NCBI GenBank assembly: GCA_948567375.1 | Contig: OX419757.1 | Coordinates: 60,884,001 to 60,948,000, forward strand | Length of the DNA stretch: 64,000 bases | Source: Lunularia cruciata | Taxonomy: Eukaryota > Streptophyta > Marchantiopsida > Lunulariales > Lunulariaceae | Reading direction: 5' to 3' | Part shown: positions 11,291 through 22,929 of the stretch, piece by piece | Position numbering within the stretch: position 1 is the stretch's first letter | Layout: the number at the start of each line of letters is the position of its first letter | Made by a program: the position numbers and the translations under genes | The notes under the pieces: generated by a model | The model's input: only the letters and a program-made list of their open reading frames with translations | Database searches by the model: none | What the model was told of the DNA's origin: nothing

Positions 11291-13367
11291 GGACTATTAC
11301 ATAAATGAAGATATCTTTGAGCAATAGAGTACAACATATTCCCTCTAGAAAGTGTGCATGAATCTTAAAGTGTTTAGCCTAAGTTTTATGACATGACTAA
11401 TGTGGATATGATATTTCCTTTCCCTTCATAACTTGATATACAATATAGCATCTAGTGAAGTAATATACTATAAAGATCACTAAAAGACCAAGATAGTGAT
11501 AGTTGTTTGGACTTTGGTCCATATCTAAAGTATAGACTTTTTAGATTTTAATTCTTGATTTTTAATTGCCATGGCATATAAAGAATTTATTTGCAAAATT
11601 GATGAATCTTTGAATGAAATGAGGTTGGATTTTGATACATATTTGAACTATAGAAAATTTTGATATGTTGATTCAAATGTCATGGTATCCAAGCATGTCT
11701 GCTTCTTGAGATTGGAGAACATATGAATAGGAAGTAGTGCAAATATTAAAGATGTCAAGTCCATATCAAAAATAGAATCAAACAAGCAATAATCTCACAA
11801 CAATCTTGTGATTATCATAAATATTAAAAATTAATTAAGAAGACAAATATAATTCAATGTAGTTAGACAAAACCCATAAATTATCTTCTATTGGTCAATC
11901 TAATGCCTAAGCATGGACTTCATTAATGTATATTTTGTACCTTAAATTTCTATTTAGTTCCCTTAATCAATTATTCAAGTCAAGCCCATGTTCAAATGTA
12001 TATTTAGATAGGGATTTGTATTTAAATTGTCCAATGATATTTATATATTTTTCTATTTTGATAAAAAATAATATTTTAATACTTTGATATGGATTATATG
12101 CCTATCTTATAATAGATGTATTCACTTAAATGTATTTTTGGTTCCTTTATTTTTGGTCTTATAAAATTTGGATTACATATTCCATGAAATGCTTGAGTGG
12201 TTCTTTTTGAATTTCATATCTTTATTCATCTATACATAACTTCATGATAAAGATTTGAGGTATTTTTTAATCTTTCATTTGTTGTATTCCCTATCTTAGT
12301 TTCATAGTAAAGAAATCTTAAGTATATAAAATTTAGTGTATGGACTTGCATTAAATATAAATTACATCTAATTTTAATATCAAATACATTTTAGATATGA
12401 ACTTATATATTTGATGCTTAGACTATGATACATTTCACTCAAAGATGTACTTATATCACTATTGCACATCTAAATATTAGATCATTATTCTAAACCTCTT
12501 AGTAGATAAGTAACATAGATATATAATCTTGAAATCTGGTTAAAATCAAAAGTCTTGATGATTCAATCATTACCATTGGTTAGATGTTATTCATTTAAGT
12601 AAAGTTCAAACAAGCTACAATTATAATATCCTAATCTTTGTCTTTGACATCAAAATGAGATATGGTTAAATTAAGACATAATTAGATATCCATATATTAA
12701 ATGAGTACTACTATCTTCTATAATAATAACCCCCACCATATATTTATTTTTATATATTCAAGTGATAATTATGATGATTAAGCAAAGATAAAATTAGAAT
12801 TTAATAACTTCAACATGGTTTTGGATCCATCAAGTCTAATTTTTCTATTAGTTTTAGAATTTCTAGAATTCTTTTTAGCTAGCCATAATGTTGCAAATAA
12901 GATGCTTATATAACCATAATAATATTTCATAAAAAAACACTTTTCATGAATAATCAGAGCTTTTGGTATGGTTTAATGGTTACTAAGTGGATACTTTACA
13001 TTAACTATTGTTCATATTGACTAATATAATATAATACCAAATGAATTGAATGTGCATCGCTATACACTTTGCAATTAAGTGGAAGAGAGAATTTCATTAC
13101 TATTATAAATAGTGATAAATTAATAGTATGAAATTTTTAGTTTTTGTACTTACTACAATATTTCAAGTATAAATTTCCATCTTAATATATAAAAATATAT
13201 TTTTTACTAATTATCTTCAATTATAAATATGAATTTAAATCTCAATTGGTGTTTTCAATACTAGTATAAGTAATATAATATCAAATAGAAAACATTTTAT
13301 ACATATTAATAAGATTTGATGACATAAAGCTTCATAAGAGCAATCTAATGAATATGTTCTATTTTCT
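11291..13367. other. AT-rich interval without recognisable features
   Basis: Very AT-rich, with stops in all frames and no LTR ends, primer sites or domain motifs that I can see. It could be unique intergenic DNA or repeats decayed past recognition. Confidence 0.6.
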
Positions 13368-13546
13368 TGTAATACCATTAGCTAGAAATATTATCTAGAG
13401 ATGGAAATTGTCTTGGTAATATCTTGAAGGATGTTGTATGATTATCTAAGTAGACAAGATAGAGGTGTCACCAAAAGAGTACTCTAACTAATAGAGTAGA
13501 TGCCAAAAATACTCTAAAAATTTGAGAGCCAATTTTGGAGGCCTAA
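13368..13546 (+). repeat. Outer family-A LTR, 5' piece
   Basis: Starts TGTAATACC and matches the first about 180 bp of the family-A LTR up to 'ttggaggcctaa', where element A1 begins. The rest of the same LTR resumes at 19795. The 5 bp upstream (TTTCT, 13363-13367) nearly match the 5 bp after the far end (ATTCT, 20263-20267), which suggests a solo LTR with a slightly decayed target duplication. Confidence 0.85.
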
Positions 13547-14121
13547 TGTAATACCAATAGCTAGACATATTATCTATAGATGGAAATTGGCTTGGTAACA
13601 TCTAAAAGGATGTTATATATGATGGACTAATTAGATCAGATAGAGATGTTACCAAAAGAGTACTTCCACTAATAGTGTAGGACCTAAAAACACTTGAAAA
13701 CTAAGAGCCAATTTCAAAGGCCTAAAAGGATGAATTAGACCTAAAAAATGGAAAAATTTCTCCCATAGATTAAAAGGCTAGCCTTCTTCTCCCAATATTT
13801 TTCTGGTTGAGAGTTTCCTTGTGGTGCCTCATCCATGCAATTTTGAGCTTCCTATAGGAAGATTTCCTAAAGCGTCCTTCCAATCAAACCTATTTGACCA
13901 ACCAGATAAGACAAGGACTGATCCACCCATCCATGTAACTAATCAAAGGGTGGAGCTCATTGACATGTCACTGATCCAAGGGTGGAGCTTCCTTTGAGAG
14001 GATCTTCTTTTTATATAAGAAAGAGAAGGTGCTCCTTTGGGGTATTGGAGTATTGAGTGTGAAGCTTTCTGTTTCTTCTCTTGTGTTTCTCTTGGGGTTC
14101 TCATATCCTCAAAATATTACA
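13547..14121 (+). repeat. A1 5' LTR
   Basis: 575 bp, TGTAATACC to ATATTACA. It contains the TATA-like 'tatataagaaagagaagg' and the T-rich 'cttctcttgtgtttctcttgg' before the end. It holds about two units of the 45-bp internal repeat; the 3' LTR has one. Confidence 0.9.
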
Positions 14122-14122
14122 A

Positions 14123-14134
14123 TGGTATCAGAGC
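14123..14134 (+). other. A1 primer binding site
   Basis: TGGTATCAGAGC, one base after the LTR end, complementary to the 3' end of plant initiator Met-tRNA. It is intact and primes minus-strand DNA synthesis in this element class. Confidence 0.9.
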
Positions 14135-14739
14135 AGATATTTTAATCCAAGAGAGTAGATCACACTCTTAGAGAAACATAGGCTATTGAGATTGAGTAAT
14201 TTTGAGGGGAGAAAGCATAATGCAATTGATAGATTGAGGTTGTTTTAGAGAGAGGATGTGATGGAGCTGCTTGGGGGACAATTACTTGCACCCTACTTTC
14301 CATTCTTGAATCCATTCCACATCAAGATTATGTACATCTAGTATGAGTAAGTGAGAGTAGATCTTGTTTATCATTTTGGAGTAGAGGTCATGGACATAGT
14401 GATGAATTCACCAAACTTGGTGATTGTACCTTTGGTGTTATATGATAGAGAGTGGGATAAAAATCTACATTCTATTATGATGCAATGGATTTGAATATAC
14501 CAAATCCTCTTTCTTTCAACACGCAAAGAGAAATCCGTTAGATCCAAATTAATGTGGTTAGATCCAAAGTAATGTTTGGGAATTTGTAGTATGAAATTCT
14601 GGTGAGGAATATTATCAACAAGTGATATATTTTGAGGTCCCAATGGTAGTCCTAACATCCATGCTCTCTCCTAAGTGATCATATTAATCCTCTATTGAAG
14701 TAGGAATTAACAATTAAGTGTTTGCAGTGTGTACAAATC

Positions 14740-15785
14740 ATGAAGTTGTAGTTGCAAGATCTGATGCAAGGAATGCAGGGGATGTTGATCAAGTTTTGGG
14801 AGATCAAGATGATCATGAAGGCATTGCAAAGTCAATTTAGACCTACAAGAACAATGAGGCAATGCAAGAAAGAAAACCATTCCAAAAGCTAGTACCAATA
14901 GCCAAAGTACTTGGAGAGTCACTCATACCAATGACACCAACCTCTTTCAACAATGAAGCCACATTGTTACTATGGATGAAGAAGACGTGCAATATCAAGC
15001 CTTACAAGGGATAACATTCTATGAGAGGAGTGGAAAATTGGGTTTCAAGAATAAATTGATAATTTTGATTATTCACAATTGAGATCATTGACCATTCCAT
15101 AGGCATGTTTGCATATAGATACTTGACCAATAAAACTCTCATATGATATGATGCTTGGGACTGATCAATGTTGGCAAAAGGAAGAGAGATCACTTGGACA
15201 ACAATGCAAGAAGGGTAGTTGAAGAATTTTCAATCCGTGGATTCAATGCAGATGGCAACAACCGACTATGGAGGTTGATGTAGAATAATATTGTACAAGA
15301 GTACATGGATGCATTTTTGGATCTGGATGTTGTGATGATTAATATGAGCCCAAAAAAAGCTCTTGATAATTTCAAACAAGGGCTAAAAGAGAAAATTTAC
15401 CAAGAGGTAATGGTACAAAATCCTTGTACTATTTTTGAAGTCATTGCTTGTGCTTAGAGAATAGTAGGGGTGCTTGGAGGAGGTGAAGAGGTAGTCCTCA
15501 CTCAACACTATTGGGCTGAAACACTACACTTTGGAGGACCAATTCCTTTGTAATTGGGCCAGACTCAATTTCAAGACCAAGGAGCACAACACTCCAAGAA
15601 GAATGGAGACATGTCAAAGAAAGTAAAGATGGAGTTCCATGAGGAAAAGGGGCTCAAGTAAAACAACAATGGTGTTATAACTGTGGCTGAGTTAGGCACA
15701 TAGCTATCACTTGTTGTTTTTGTCTTCCTAGAGCCCTTGGCCTCTATATAGGCAACCTTTGAATAACATGGAGAGATGAATTGAG
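14740..15785 (+). pseudogene. gag: A1 gag (broken)
   Basis: Matches the A2 gag from its first ATG through the zinc knuckle, but codon 4 is already a stop and more follow. The core stretch around 15290-15450 keeps the gag pattern 'PKKALDNFKQGLKEKIYQEV'. The zinc knuckle near 15670-15715 keeps its cysteines and histidine (CYNC...RH...C) with a stop inside it. Gag would form the virus-like particle and bind RNA. This copy cannot make it. Confidence 0.8.
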
Positions 15786-15899
15786 GAGGAGGATGCTAAA
15801 ATCACATCGGAAAACAAAAATCACAAGTAAATGTCTTGCAATCTTATTGGCTTGATAGAGAAGCGTAAAAGTAGAGGAAGAATGAGGATGAGTGTGCAA

Positions 15900-16380
15900 A
15901 AATGGAGGAAGAAAAAAACACAATTGATTTCATAAATGGAGTCCTTAAAGGCAATCAAGCGAGAGTATCGATAAACCCTTGGAGCAATAAAGAATTTCTT
16001 GTCTTGCTTTGTTGCAACAAGGTTGGAGATGGAACTAGAGAAGGACAATAATAAAGAAGTAGAGTTACCTTATGGTCAGACAAAGAGGATTGAGTCATTA
16101 CCTAGAAAGGTAACATTCTCTGTAGGAGAGTATCAAAAGGCAATTGATTGGCAAGTGATACAATTAGCCCATTATGATATGATCTTAAGCATGCCATGGA
16201 TGGAGAACTACAACCCCATGGTTGATTGGAGAAAAGAGTAGTGAGAACTAGCCAATGGCAGATATTTGGAGTTAAAGAAAGATCACAAAGGCAAGAATTG
16301 CCTCTCTATGTCATAGGGACAACATCTATTGGTAAGATAAATAGATGTTTCATGGTTCTAATAAAAGAAGTCCAAAGTGT
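15900..16380 (+). pseudogene. A1 aspartic protease (broken)
   Basis: The frame at 15999-16241 covers the protease body, including the flap-side motif ILSMPWMENYNPMVDW (normally ILGMPWL...). At the active site (about 15972-15985) the expected D-S/T-G reads N-P with a 1-base insertion after it, so it is inactive. The Pro is also present in A2. Confidence 0.75.
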
Positions 16381-16399
16381 GCAACCCAATGGATAGATT

Positions 16400-17240
16400 C
16401 TTGAGAAATTGAAAGAAGTGGTCAATGAGTTTCAAGATGATTTTTCTGGATAATTTAACTTCATAATTACCACCAAAAAGTAGAGTAGATCATAGAATCA
16501 AGATACTTCCAAGGAAGACAAATCTTTGTGAGGCCCTATATCAACTATCACCTCATGAGTTAGAGGAGTGTAAGGCTCAAATCAAGGATATATTGTAGAA
16601 ATGGTTTATCCAGCCTGGTGCATCACCATATATAGCTCTTATCTTATTTGCAAAGAAAAAGGACGAGAAAATGTGCATGTGCATTGACTACCAAGGACTA
16701 AATAAAAAAACAATGAAGAACAAATATCCCTTACCTTGCATGGATGACCTGTTTGATCAACTCAATGGGGCCAAGCACTACACTAAACTTGATCTATGGA
16801 GCAGTTATAACCAAATCAAGATTACGGAGGAAGACATACACAAAATTGCCTTTCAAACAAGATATGGTCACTTTTTATACTTGGTGATACAGTTTGGTCT
16901 CACCAACAGACCAACCACTTTCATGAGTTTGATGAATGATATATTTTGTCCAAACCTGAATAAATATGTTATTGTTTTCCTAAATGACATCTTAGTCTAC
17001 AGGTGGACAATGATAGAGCACAAGCAAAATCTATGAGAAGTCTTCCAAATTTTGCAACAAAATCTATTGTATACCAAAATCTCAAAGTGCAAGTTTGGCA
17101 ACTCTGAAGGAGACTACTTGAGACATAGAGTAAGTATAGAAGGTATCTAAGTGTTAACATATAAAATAGAAGTCTTTCAAAAATAGTGCGCTCCAACAGA
17201 TCAAACTCAACTCAAGAATTTCTTGAGATTGATGGGGTTC
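16400..17240 (+). pseudogene. pol: A1 reverse transcriptase (broken)
   Basis: The central frame 16671-17036 carries RT blocks in order: [40 protein letters not shown] and the palm motif VIVFLNDILVY. The catalytic pair is N-D instead of D-D (a G-to-A type change), and stops flank the frame. RT would copy element RNA into DNA. The downstream 'SKCKFGNSEGDYL' block lies at about 17080-17120. Confidence 0.9.
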
Positions 17241-17870
17241 TATTGTTGATTTGTTTAGGATTTCTCCAAGGTCACACAACCTCTAACAACACTACTTGGC
17301 AAGAGGAAGAAGGGATGTGGAGAATTGCACAAAAATTGGCCTTTTAGGTATTAAAAGATGAATTACTACATGCACTAATCTTGAAATAATATGACCCAAA
17401 ATATCTAATCAAGCTGGCTATAGATGCATTAGGTGTAGCACTAGGAGTAGTCATACAATATGAATGGAATGACGGATGGCACCCAATGGTATATATCTCT
17501 CAAAAATTACTATTGCCGGAATGTAATTATCACACCACCAAACAAGAAGAGTTTGTTATTGTTCTTGCAACCAAAGCATTGGAAGCACTATCTTGGCAAG
17601 AAGGCATTTGTAGTGGAGATAGACCATAAAACTTTAGTTTACCTTGAGATACAAAAAGATCTATCTCATCAATAGATCTAATGGGCAAAGTGGAGACAAC
17701 AGTTCAAAATGACAATCAAATATGTGAAAGGCAAGAAGCAACTTGTAGATGCATTCATCCAAATGACTATGGCAAACAATCTGGTGGTAGAGGTCAAGAT
17801 GAAACCAAAATTCTTGCTAAGGATATTTTCTGCTACAAAAATTGACCCATAGATTGTAGGAGCTTAATCA
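17241..17870 (+). pseudogene. A1 RNase H region (broken)
   Basis: Colinear with the A2 RNase H segment. It keeps LAIDALGVALGVVIQ (the first catalytic Asp region) and the DGWHPMVYISQKLL and IDHKTLVYLEIQKDLS stretches in different frames (17400-17680). Several frameshifts break it. Confidence 0.75.
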
Positions 17871-19020
17871 TCCAAAGGCATAATCAATACCCAAGTGATG
17901 GCAAGTTATGGATCTTAGATGCCATAGATATACAAACTACCATCCTAGCAAAATGTCATGATTCCACCATTGCAGGTCACATTAGAGTAGACAAGACCTT
18001 AGATGCGGTCAAATGCCATTACTATTGGCTCAAGACAGCAACAATATGACAAAGTATATTCAAAGCTGCCTACTCTATCAAAAAAATAAAGCTTATAATC
18101 AAGCTTGGATAAGATTCCTTCAACCCTTCCCTACACCTACACAAAGTTGGGAATAGGTAAGCATGGATTTGGTTTGTGAATTGCCCAAGACCACCTTAGG
18201 GTTTGACTCCATCAAAGTCTTTGTCAACAAACTCAGAAAGGATTCATGTGCATCCTACCACCAAAGATGTGACTGCTTCACAATTAGCTCAATTCTACTT
18301 AGCTATAGTCTTTTCTCACCATGACCTATCTTGAGTACTCATCACCAATAGAGGTACTCAATTCACTAGTTTGTTTTGGAGAACACTCTTTGGCATCTTC
18401 AAAACCAAATTGACCATGTTCACAATTTACCATCCACAAATAAATGGACAAACCAAGCGGGCTAATTGCACTATGGAAGATATGCTCTCGGGCTTCACCT
18501 AGATGAGCAAGAAATGTAGGACATCTTACTTCCACTAGTGGAATTTTCCTATAACAATTCAATGAATTCATCCATGTAGGTCACATTATTCTTTCTCATG
18601 TGTAGAGATCATTCTTTCATACCTTTCAGCCTGATGAAGATCCGCCTGATGGTCACCAAGGTTGACATTGTCAACGCTTCAGTTTCTAGAATCCAACATG
18701 GTGTAGAGAATGCAAAGCATAGGTTGCAAATTGCTCAAAATCAATAGAAACAATATGAGAATGCTCATTGTTGGCACATGGAGTTGAATATTGGAGACTA
18801 AGTCTAGCTATCCACAACCACCCTCATGTTAGTTGGCACTCTAAAGCTCAAACTTCATTTTATTGGGCCTTTCCCCATCCTTCATCAAATTGGTGCAATG
18901 GCCTATCACCTTGAGCTACAGCCACACATGAAGATCCATCTAGTATTCTATGTTTCCTTACTACATAGATATGCACCCCAGTCACCCCAATTTTCCTTCC
19001 TTACAAGAAGTTTGACCTTA
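17871..19020 (+). pseudogene. A1 integrase (broken)
   Basis: Colinear with A2: remnants of the N-terminal zinc module at about 17955-18090, the first catalytic Asp in 'MDLVCELPKTT' near 18163, and 'ITNRGTQF' near 18345 with Asn where the second catalytic Asp is expected. The 'QTKRANCTMED' third-acidic region follows near 18450. The 18826-19035 frame is the GPF/IPHF-type C-terminal domain, with HFIGPFPILHQIG. A stop at 18577-18579 is at the same codon as one in A2. Confidence 0.8.
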
Positions 19021-19029
19021 TCAAACACT

Positions 19030-19180
19030 CATTGATGGCAAAGAGGAATAAGAAGTCAAATGCATTCTCCAAAAATGCATCCATAGTACCCGCCATCTGC
19101 ATGTGGAATATCTAGAAATTGGAAAGGGTACCCATTGTATGAGGCAACATGAGAGTCAACAGCCAACTTGACCCATGCAC
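19030..19180 (+). pseudogene. A1 chromodomain remnant
   Basis: 'IDGKEE' followed, with a stop and frameshifts, by a segment colinear with the A2 chromodomain (ILQK...STRHLHVEYL). Chromodomains at the integrase end direct chromovirus insertion to marked chromatin. Confidence 0.6.
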
Positions 19181-19240
19181 CAATGTTAGTGCAATATTTT
19201 GAACAATAGCTTAGCAATGAGGACTAAAAAAGGAGAGGTT

Positions 19241-19789
19241 TATGAGACCAATAGCTAGACATTTTATCTAGAGGTGGAAATTGGCTTGGTAACATCTAGA
19301 AGGATGTTATATATGATGGACTAAGTAGATCGGATAGAAGTGTCTTAAAAATAGTACATCCACTAATAAGGCAAGACCCAAAAACATCTTGAAAACTTCA
19401 AAGTTAATTTCAAAGGCATAAACAAATGAATTAAGCCTCAAAAATACAAAAATTTCCTATGTGAAAAATAGTTGGCCTTCTCTTCCTTATTTTTTGTCTC
19501 ATCAAGAGCTTCCCAATGATATCTCACTCATGTGATTCTAAACTTCTTATATGAAGATTCCCTAAATATTCTCTCTAGTCAAACCTATTTGACCAACCAG
19601 ATAGGACAAGGACCAACATATCACTAATCCATATATCTGATCTAAGGGTGGAGCTTCCTTTGAGAGGATTCTCTTTGCTATATAATAAAGAGAAGGTGCT
19701 CTTTTGGGGCATGGGAGTATTCAGTGTGAAGCTTTGTGTTTCTTCTCTTGTGTTTCTCTTGGGAATTCTCCTATCCTTAGAATATTACA
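19241..19789 (+). repeat. A1 3' LTR
   Basis: 549 bp. The start is mutated (TATGAGACC for TGTAATACC) and follows the purine tract 'aaaaaaggagaggt' at 19226-19239. The end is ATATTACA. It holds only one 45-bp internal repeat unit, against about two in the 5' LTR. Confidence 0.88.
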
Positions 19790-19794
19790 CCTAA

Positions 19795-20262
19795 ATGAAT
19801 GAATTAGGCCTCAAAAAATACAAGATCCTTCCTATAAGGAAAATGGTGTTCTCCCCAAATTTTTTGTTTCATCTAGGGCTTTCCAACAATACGCTACCCA
19901 TGCGGCTTTGAGCTTCTTACAAGAAAATTCTCCAAAGATTATCTCTAGTCAAACTTGTTTGACCAACCAAATAGGACAAGGATTAACATGTCACCAATCT
20001 ATACAACTAATCTAAGGGTAGAGCTTGTTGACATGTCACTACTTCATATAGCTAATCTAAAGGTAGAGCTTGTTGACATGTCACCAATCCATGTATCTAA
20101 TCCAAGGTGTAGCTCCATTTGAGTGGATTCTCTTTGCTATATAATAAAGCCAAGTGGTCATTTGGGGTATTGGAGTATTGAGGGATGAAACCTTGTGTTT
20201 CACTTGTTTTTTTTCTCTTGTTTTTCTCTTGGGGTTTCTCTTGTCCTTGGAACATTATTACA
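19795..20262 (+). repeat. Outer family-A LTR, 3' piece
   Basis: Continues the LTR begun at 13368, joining exactly at the CCTAA duplicated by A1, and ends in ATTATTACA. It carries three 45-bp units (19986-20030, 20031-20075, 20076-about 20116), each starting 'acatgtcac' and most ending 'gtagagcttgttg'. Confidence 0.85.
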
Positions 20263-20640
20263 ATTCTTGAAATTCATATGAATTGAATGTTGTTACACAT
20301 GAAGTGATATTATTTTTTACAAATAGCTCAATCAACTTGATGATAAGCAAGGATGAAGCGCTATGGGATTTGCAATTTTTTTTACTATGGTTGAGTTACA
20401 AACTAGGAGGAGAGTCAAAATAAGTTAGAATGGATGGAGTACAAGAGAATAAGAATGAATAATTTAGATCTTTCTTATCAAGGAAAGGAATTATTGTAAA
20501 TAATACAACCCAAAATGGATTTGAAAAATGGTTAAATTGTATGTTGGTGTGCAGGGTATGATGATACTTCAGTCTGTAAATTTTGGAAGGAAATTTTTGG
20601 TGTAATATAGCTATCACTACTATTTATTTCATGAGGAGTA
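20263..20640. other. AT-rich interval, nothing recognised
   Basis: Between the outer LTR and the first copia C1 segment. It might be upstream copia sequence decayed past recognition; no motif supports a call. Confidence 0.4.
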
Positions 20641-21257
20641 TCAATTTGACTACTACACTACAAGAGACAAATCTGAAGTTGGAATAGAAATAAATTTGAA
20701 GTTTCTTCCTTGGATGTTCTATTTGATGAGTTCATTATTTTTAGAGAAAATGATAGAGAAGTGCTAAAACAAGATGCTTATCCTATCTTTCTAAGCTATA
20801 GAATCAATCGCTAAGATACTTATTATTGAAGAGCAATCTTTACTTGAAATTGGAGTACTACCTAGAGAGACCTTGTAGGTGTACAAGAAGAGACCAAAAT
20901 ATATGGTGGTAATTGATCTTGATGTTGAGGAAAGAGGAAAAGATTTTGAGAAGATAGTTTCAAAAATAAAATTTTTGAGTGACACAATTCTAAAGAGGTC
21001 AATAAGGGACACAAAACCTCTTAGTGAATGTCCAAGAAGATTTGAAGAGTTTAAAAGCCTTCTTAATAGCTTTGGCATTCTTTTGTAGCAACACTCACAT
21101 GTAGTGGAAGTGACCTTAAATGAACTATCTAGATTGAGATAGATAGATGACCTTGAAACTTTGCAAGAAGCAATGCTTAGATCCTACTAGAGTAAGTGGA
21201 AGTTGGATGTAGTAGAAGAGAAGAAGGCCTTTTAAACAATCATATATGGGTACTTAT
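20641..21257 (+). pseudogene. pol: Copia C1, segment 1: end of integrase to start of RT
   Basis: Degenerate Ty1/copia polyprotein. 'DVLFDEF' (20715-20735) is the end-of-integrase motif. The variable linker follows (IEEQSLL-like, 'VQEETKIY'), then 'LETLQEAMLRS...SKWKLDVVEEKKAF' (about 21155-21235), which is the copia RT entry motif (x-E-A-M-x-x-x-x-x-x-x-W-x-x-A-M-x-E-E). It is cut at 21257 by gypsy element B1 and continues at 26905. Confidence 0.75.
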
Positions 21258-21681
21258 TATAGGAATATGGAGTTTGGTGATGAAGTTAGTTAGGGAAAAA
21301 AGTAACAAATAAGCCAAATTAGCCTAGAATGTTTTAGAAATATCTAGGAAGCTTCTTGGGAAGCTTCTTGGTTAGCTTAGCTTGCACCCCAAGTAAGCAA
21401 CTTCTAGAAAGAAACTTTGAGAAGCTTCCAACTAGCTTAGCTTGCACGCCAAGTAGGCAACTTCTAGAAGGAAGCTTCTTGAAAAGCTTCCCGGTTAACT
21501 TGGCTTGCACTCCAAGAAAGTGGCTCAAAAAAGCTTCTTGAAAAGCTTCTCAAGAACCTTTTATGCTCCCTATAAATAGCAAAGCCTAAGCTCATGCAAG
21601 GAATTTGTAGTTTCTAACACTCAAGTGTACTAATGTGATATTCTATTCTCCTATTTCTCTCCTTGGTCTTGGTCTTTTACA
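21258..21681 (+). repeat. B1 5' LTR
   Basis: 424 bp. The start is decayed (TATAGGAATATGG for TGTAACAATATGG) and the end is TTTTACA. Three blocks about 60 bp apart (marker 'cttgcac' at 21381, 21441, 21504) are separated by AAGCTTC/CTTCTAGAA clusters. The TATA box is 'ctataaatagc' at about 21569. Confidence 0.9.
21402..21428 (+). promoter_or_regulatory. Heat-shock-element-like cluster, B1 5' LTR
   Basis: TTCTAGAA at 21402-21409, then GAAACTTTGAGAAGCTTC at 21411-21428. The latter is a four-unit GAA/TTC alternation with one changed base (TTT for TTC). It is upstream of the LTR TATA box. Confidence 0.5.
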
Positions 21682-21682
21682 T

Positions 21683-21694
21683 TGATATCAGAGC
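21683..21694 (+). other. B1 primer binding site
   Basis: TGATATCAGAGC, one base after the LTR; one change from TGGTATCAGAGC. Confidence 0.85.
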
Positions 21695-21976
21695 AAGAAT
21701 GGGTGGATGGAATTTATGGACTAGCAAATCCATTTGTGCCAAACCATTGGGATTTTTGCATTTGGGTACTACCAAAACAGTTTTCACACAATTCATCACC
21801 TCATGCTTTGGGCAGGATTTTCTGAATACAATCACCTTGTCCGAGAAACCCTTGGTACTTCCAATTGTAACTTATGGAGAACAATGGACGTGTTGTATTT
21901 ATGTGTTAATAAGTAGATAGATTGCGGATGGTGTGATAGAGTAATAACCATGGCAACAATGCCTAAGGTTATCATT

Positions 21977-22870
21977 TGCTATGCAACAACAAATTGAACA
22001 CATTACTCGATTGTTGGTTGAACAAGATCATCAATGATAAGAGCACATAGAGAGAGTACCAATTCAAGAAAGAGAAGATCAAATCCGATATACAAAACCT
22101 AAGGTTTTTGAAGGCAAGAATCTCTTGGGTGCAATGGAGAATTTTTTGTTTGATTGTGAATGTTGTTTCAAAGCTACCAATATTCAAGATGAGCAGAAAC
22201 AAATTCTCTTGGCTTCAAGCCAATTGGATGGAATAACAAAGCTATGGTGGCAATTCCAAGTGGAGTGAACTGAACAACAAATTTTTGCACGAATCTTGAC
22301 ATGGGCAGAATTCAAGAGTGCAATAATTGGTCAATTCCAAGCTATAAATGCTACACAAGCTACATGAGATAGTGGTAGAGTTGAAACAGATTGGCTTTAT
22401 AAGAAGTTACATCACGCCATTCCAAAATATCATCATGCAAATTCTAGATATATTGGAAGGTGAAGCTTTGGATCTATTTTTGAGGGGCTTGACATCACGA
22501 ACCAAATTAGAGGTAATTATGCAAGAGGTACAACACTTGGAGGAAACCATGTGGTTGGCCAAATGCTTTGATTCCTTGGTTGTAACAACTTGGTCTTGAG
22601 ATCGACCTCCACAAAACCTACCAATACACTACACATGGATGGAGGAGCCGGCACCAATGGAGATTGATGCCATTCAATGGAGACCACTTGGCACTATAGA
22701 TAGAGAAAAGCTATGACAAAATGGTGGTTGTTTCTATTGTCGCCAAATTGGATAGTGCATTGCTAAATGTCCACTCAAGAATGGATAACTTTGACAAGTT
22801 GCCCAGATGGAGTTTGTGAAGCAAAATGATCAAGGAAATAAGGTATATATGAGTAGGAGATTTTGAGCCG
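21977..22870 (+). pseudogene. gag: B1 gag (broken)
   Basis: Retrotransposon gag domain: PKVFEGKNLLGAMENFLFD near 22091, QLDGITKLWW near 22225, AEFKSAIIGQFQAINATQAT near 22305, then after a frameshift the 22348-22599 frame with IRSYITPFQNIIMQI and EGEALDLFLRGL. The zinc knuckle near 22730-22775 reads CFYCRQIG-stop-CIAKC, so the His codon has become a stop. B2 has the same arrangement. Confidence 0.85.
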
Positions 22871-22929
22871 GCTACTGGGAACTTGATTAGTTCCAGTGGG
22901 ATTGAAGGCTTGACCTATGCAATTTTGCT

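Larger units (their letters stand above)
13547..19789 (+). mobile_element. Ty3/gypsy chromovirus A1, full length but degenerate
   Basis: Complete family-A element: 5' LTR, Met-tRNA primer site, gag, protease, reverse transcriptase, RNase H, integrase, a chromodomain remnant, purine tract and 3' LTR. It is flanked by CCTAA (13542-13546 and 19790-19794), so it inserted into an older LTR of its own family. The internal order matches A2, but all reading frames are broken by many stops and frameshifts. Its LTRs differ from each other more than those of A2 do, so it is the older of the two. Confidence 0.93.

Noticed and set aside
21334-21541. Frames on both strands with repeated LGVQAKL and SLACTPS words, resembling a repeat protein
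   Set aside because: They are translations of the tandem blocks inside the family-B LTR, open on both strands and unrelated to a coding region.
21258-21681. Regular repeats of similar length with spacers, CRISPR-like at first sight
   Set aside because: The whole array recurs in five LTRs, the spacers are conserved between copies, and the setting is a plant retroelement.
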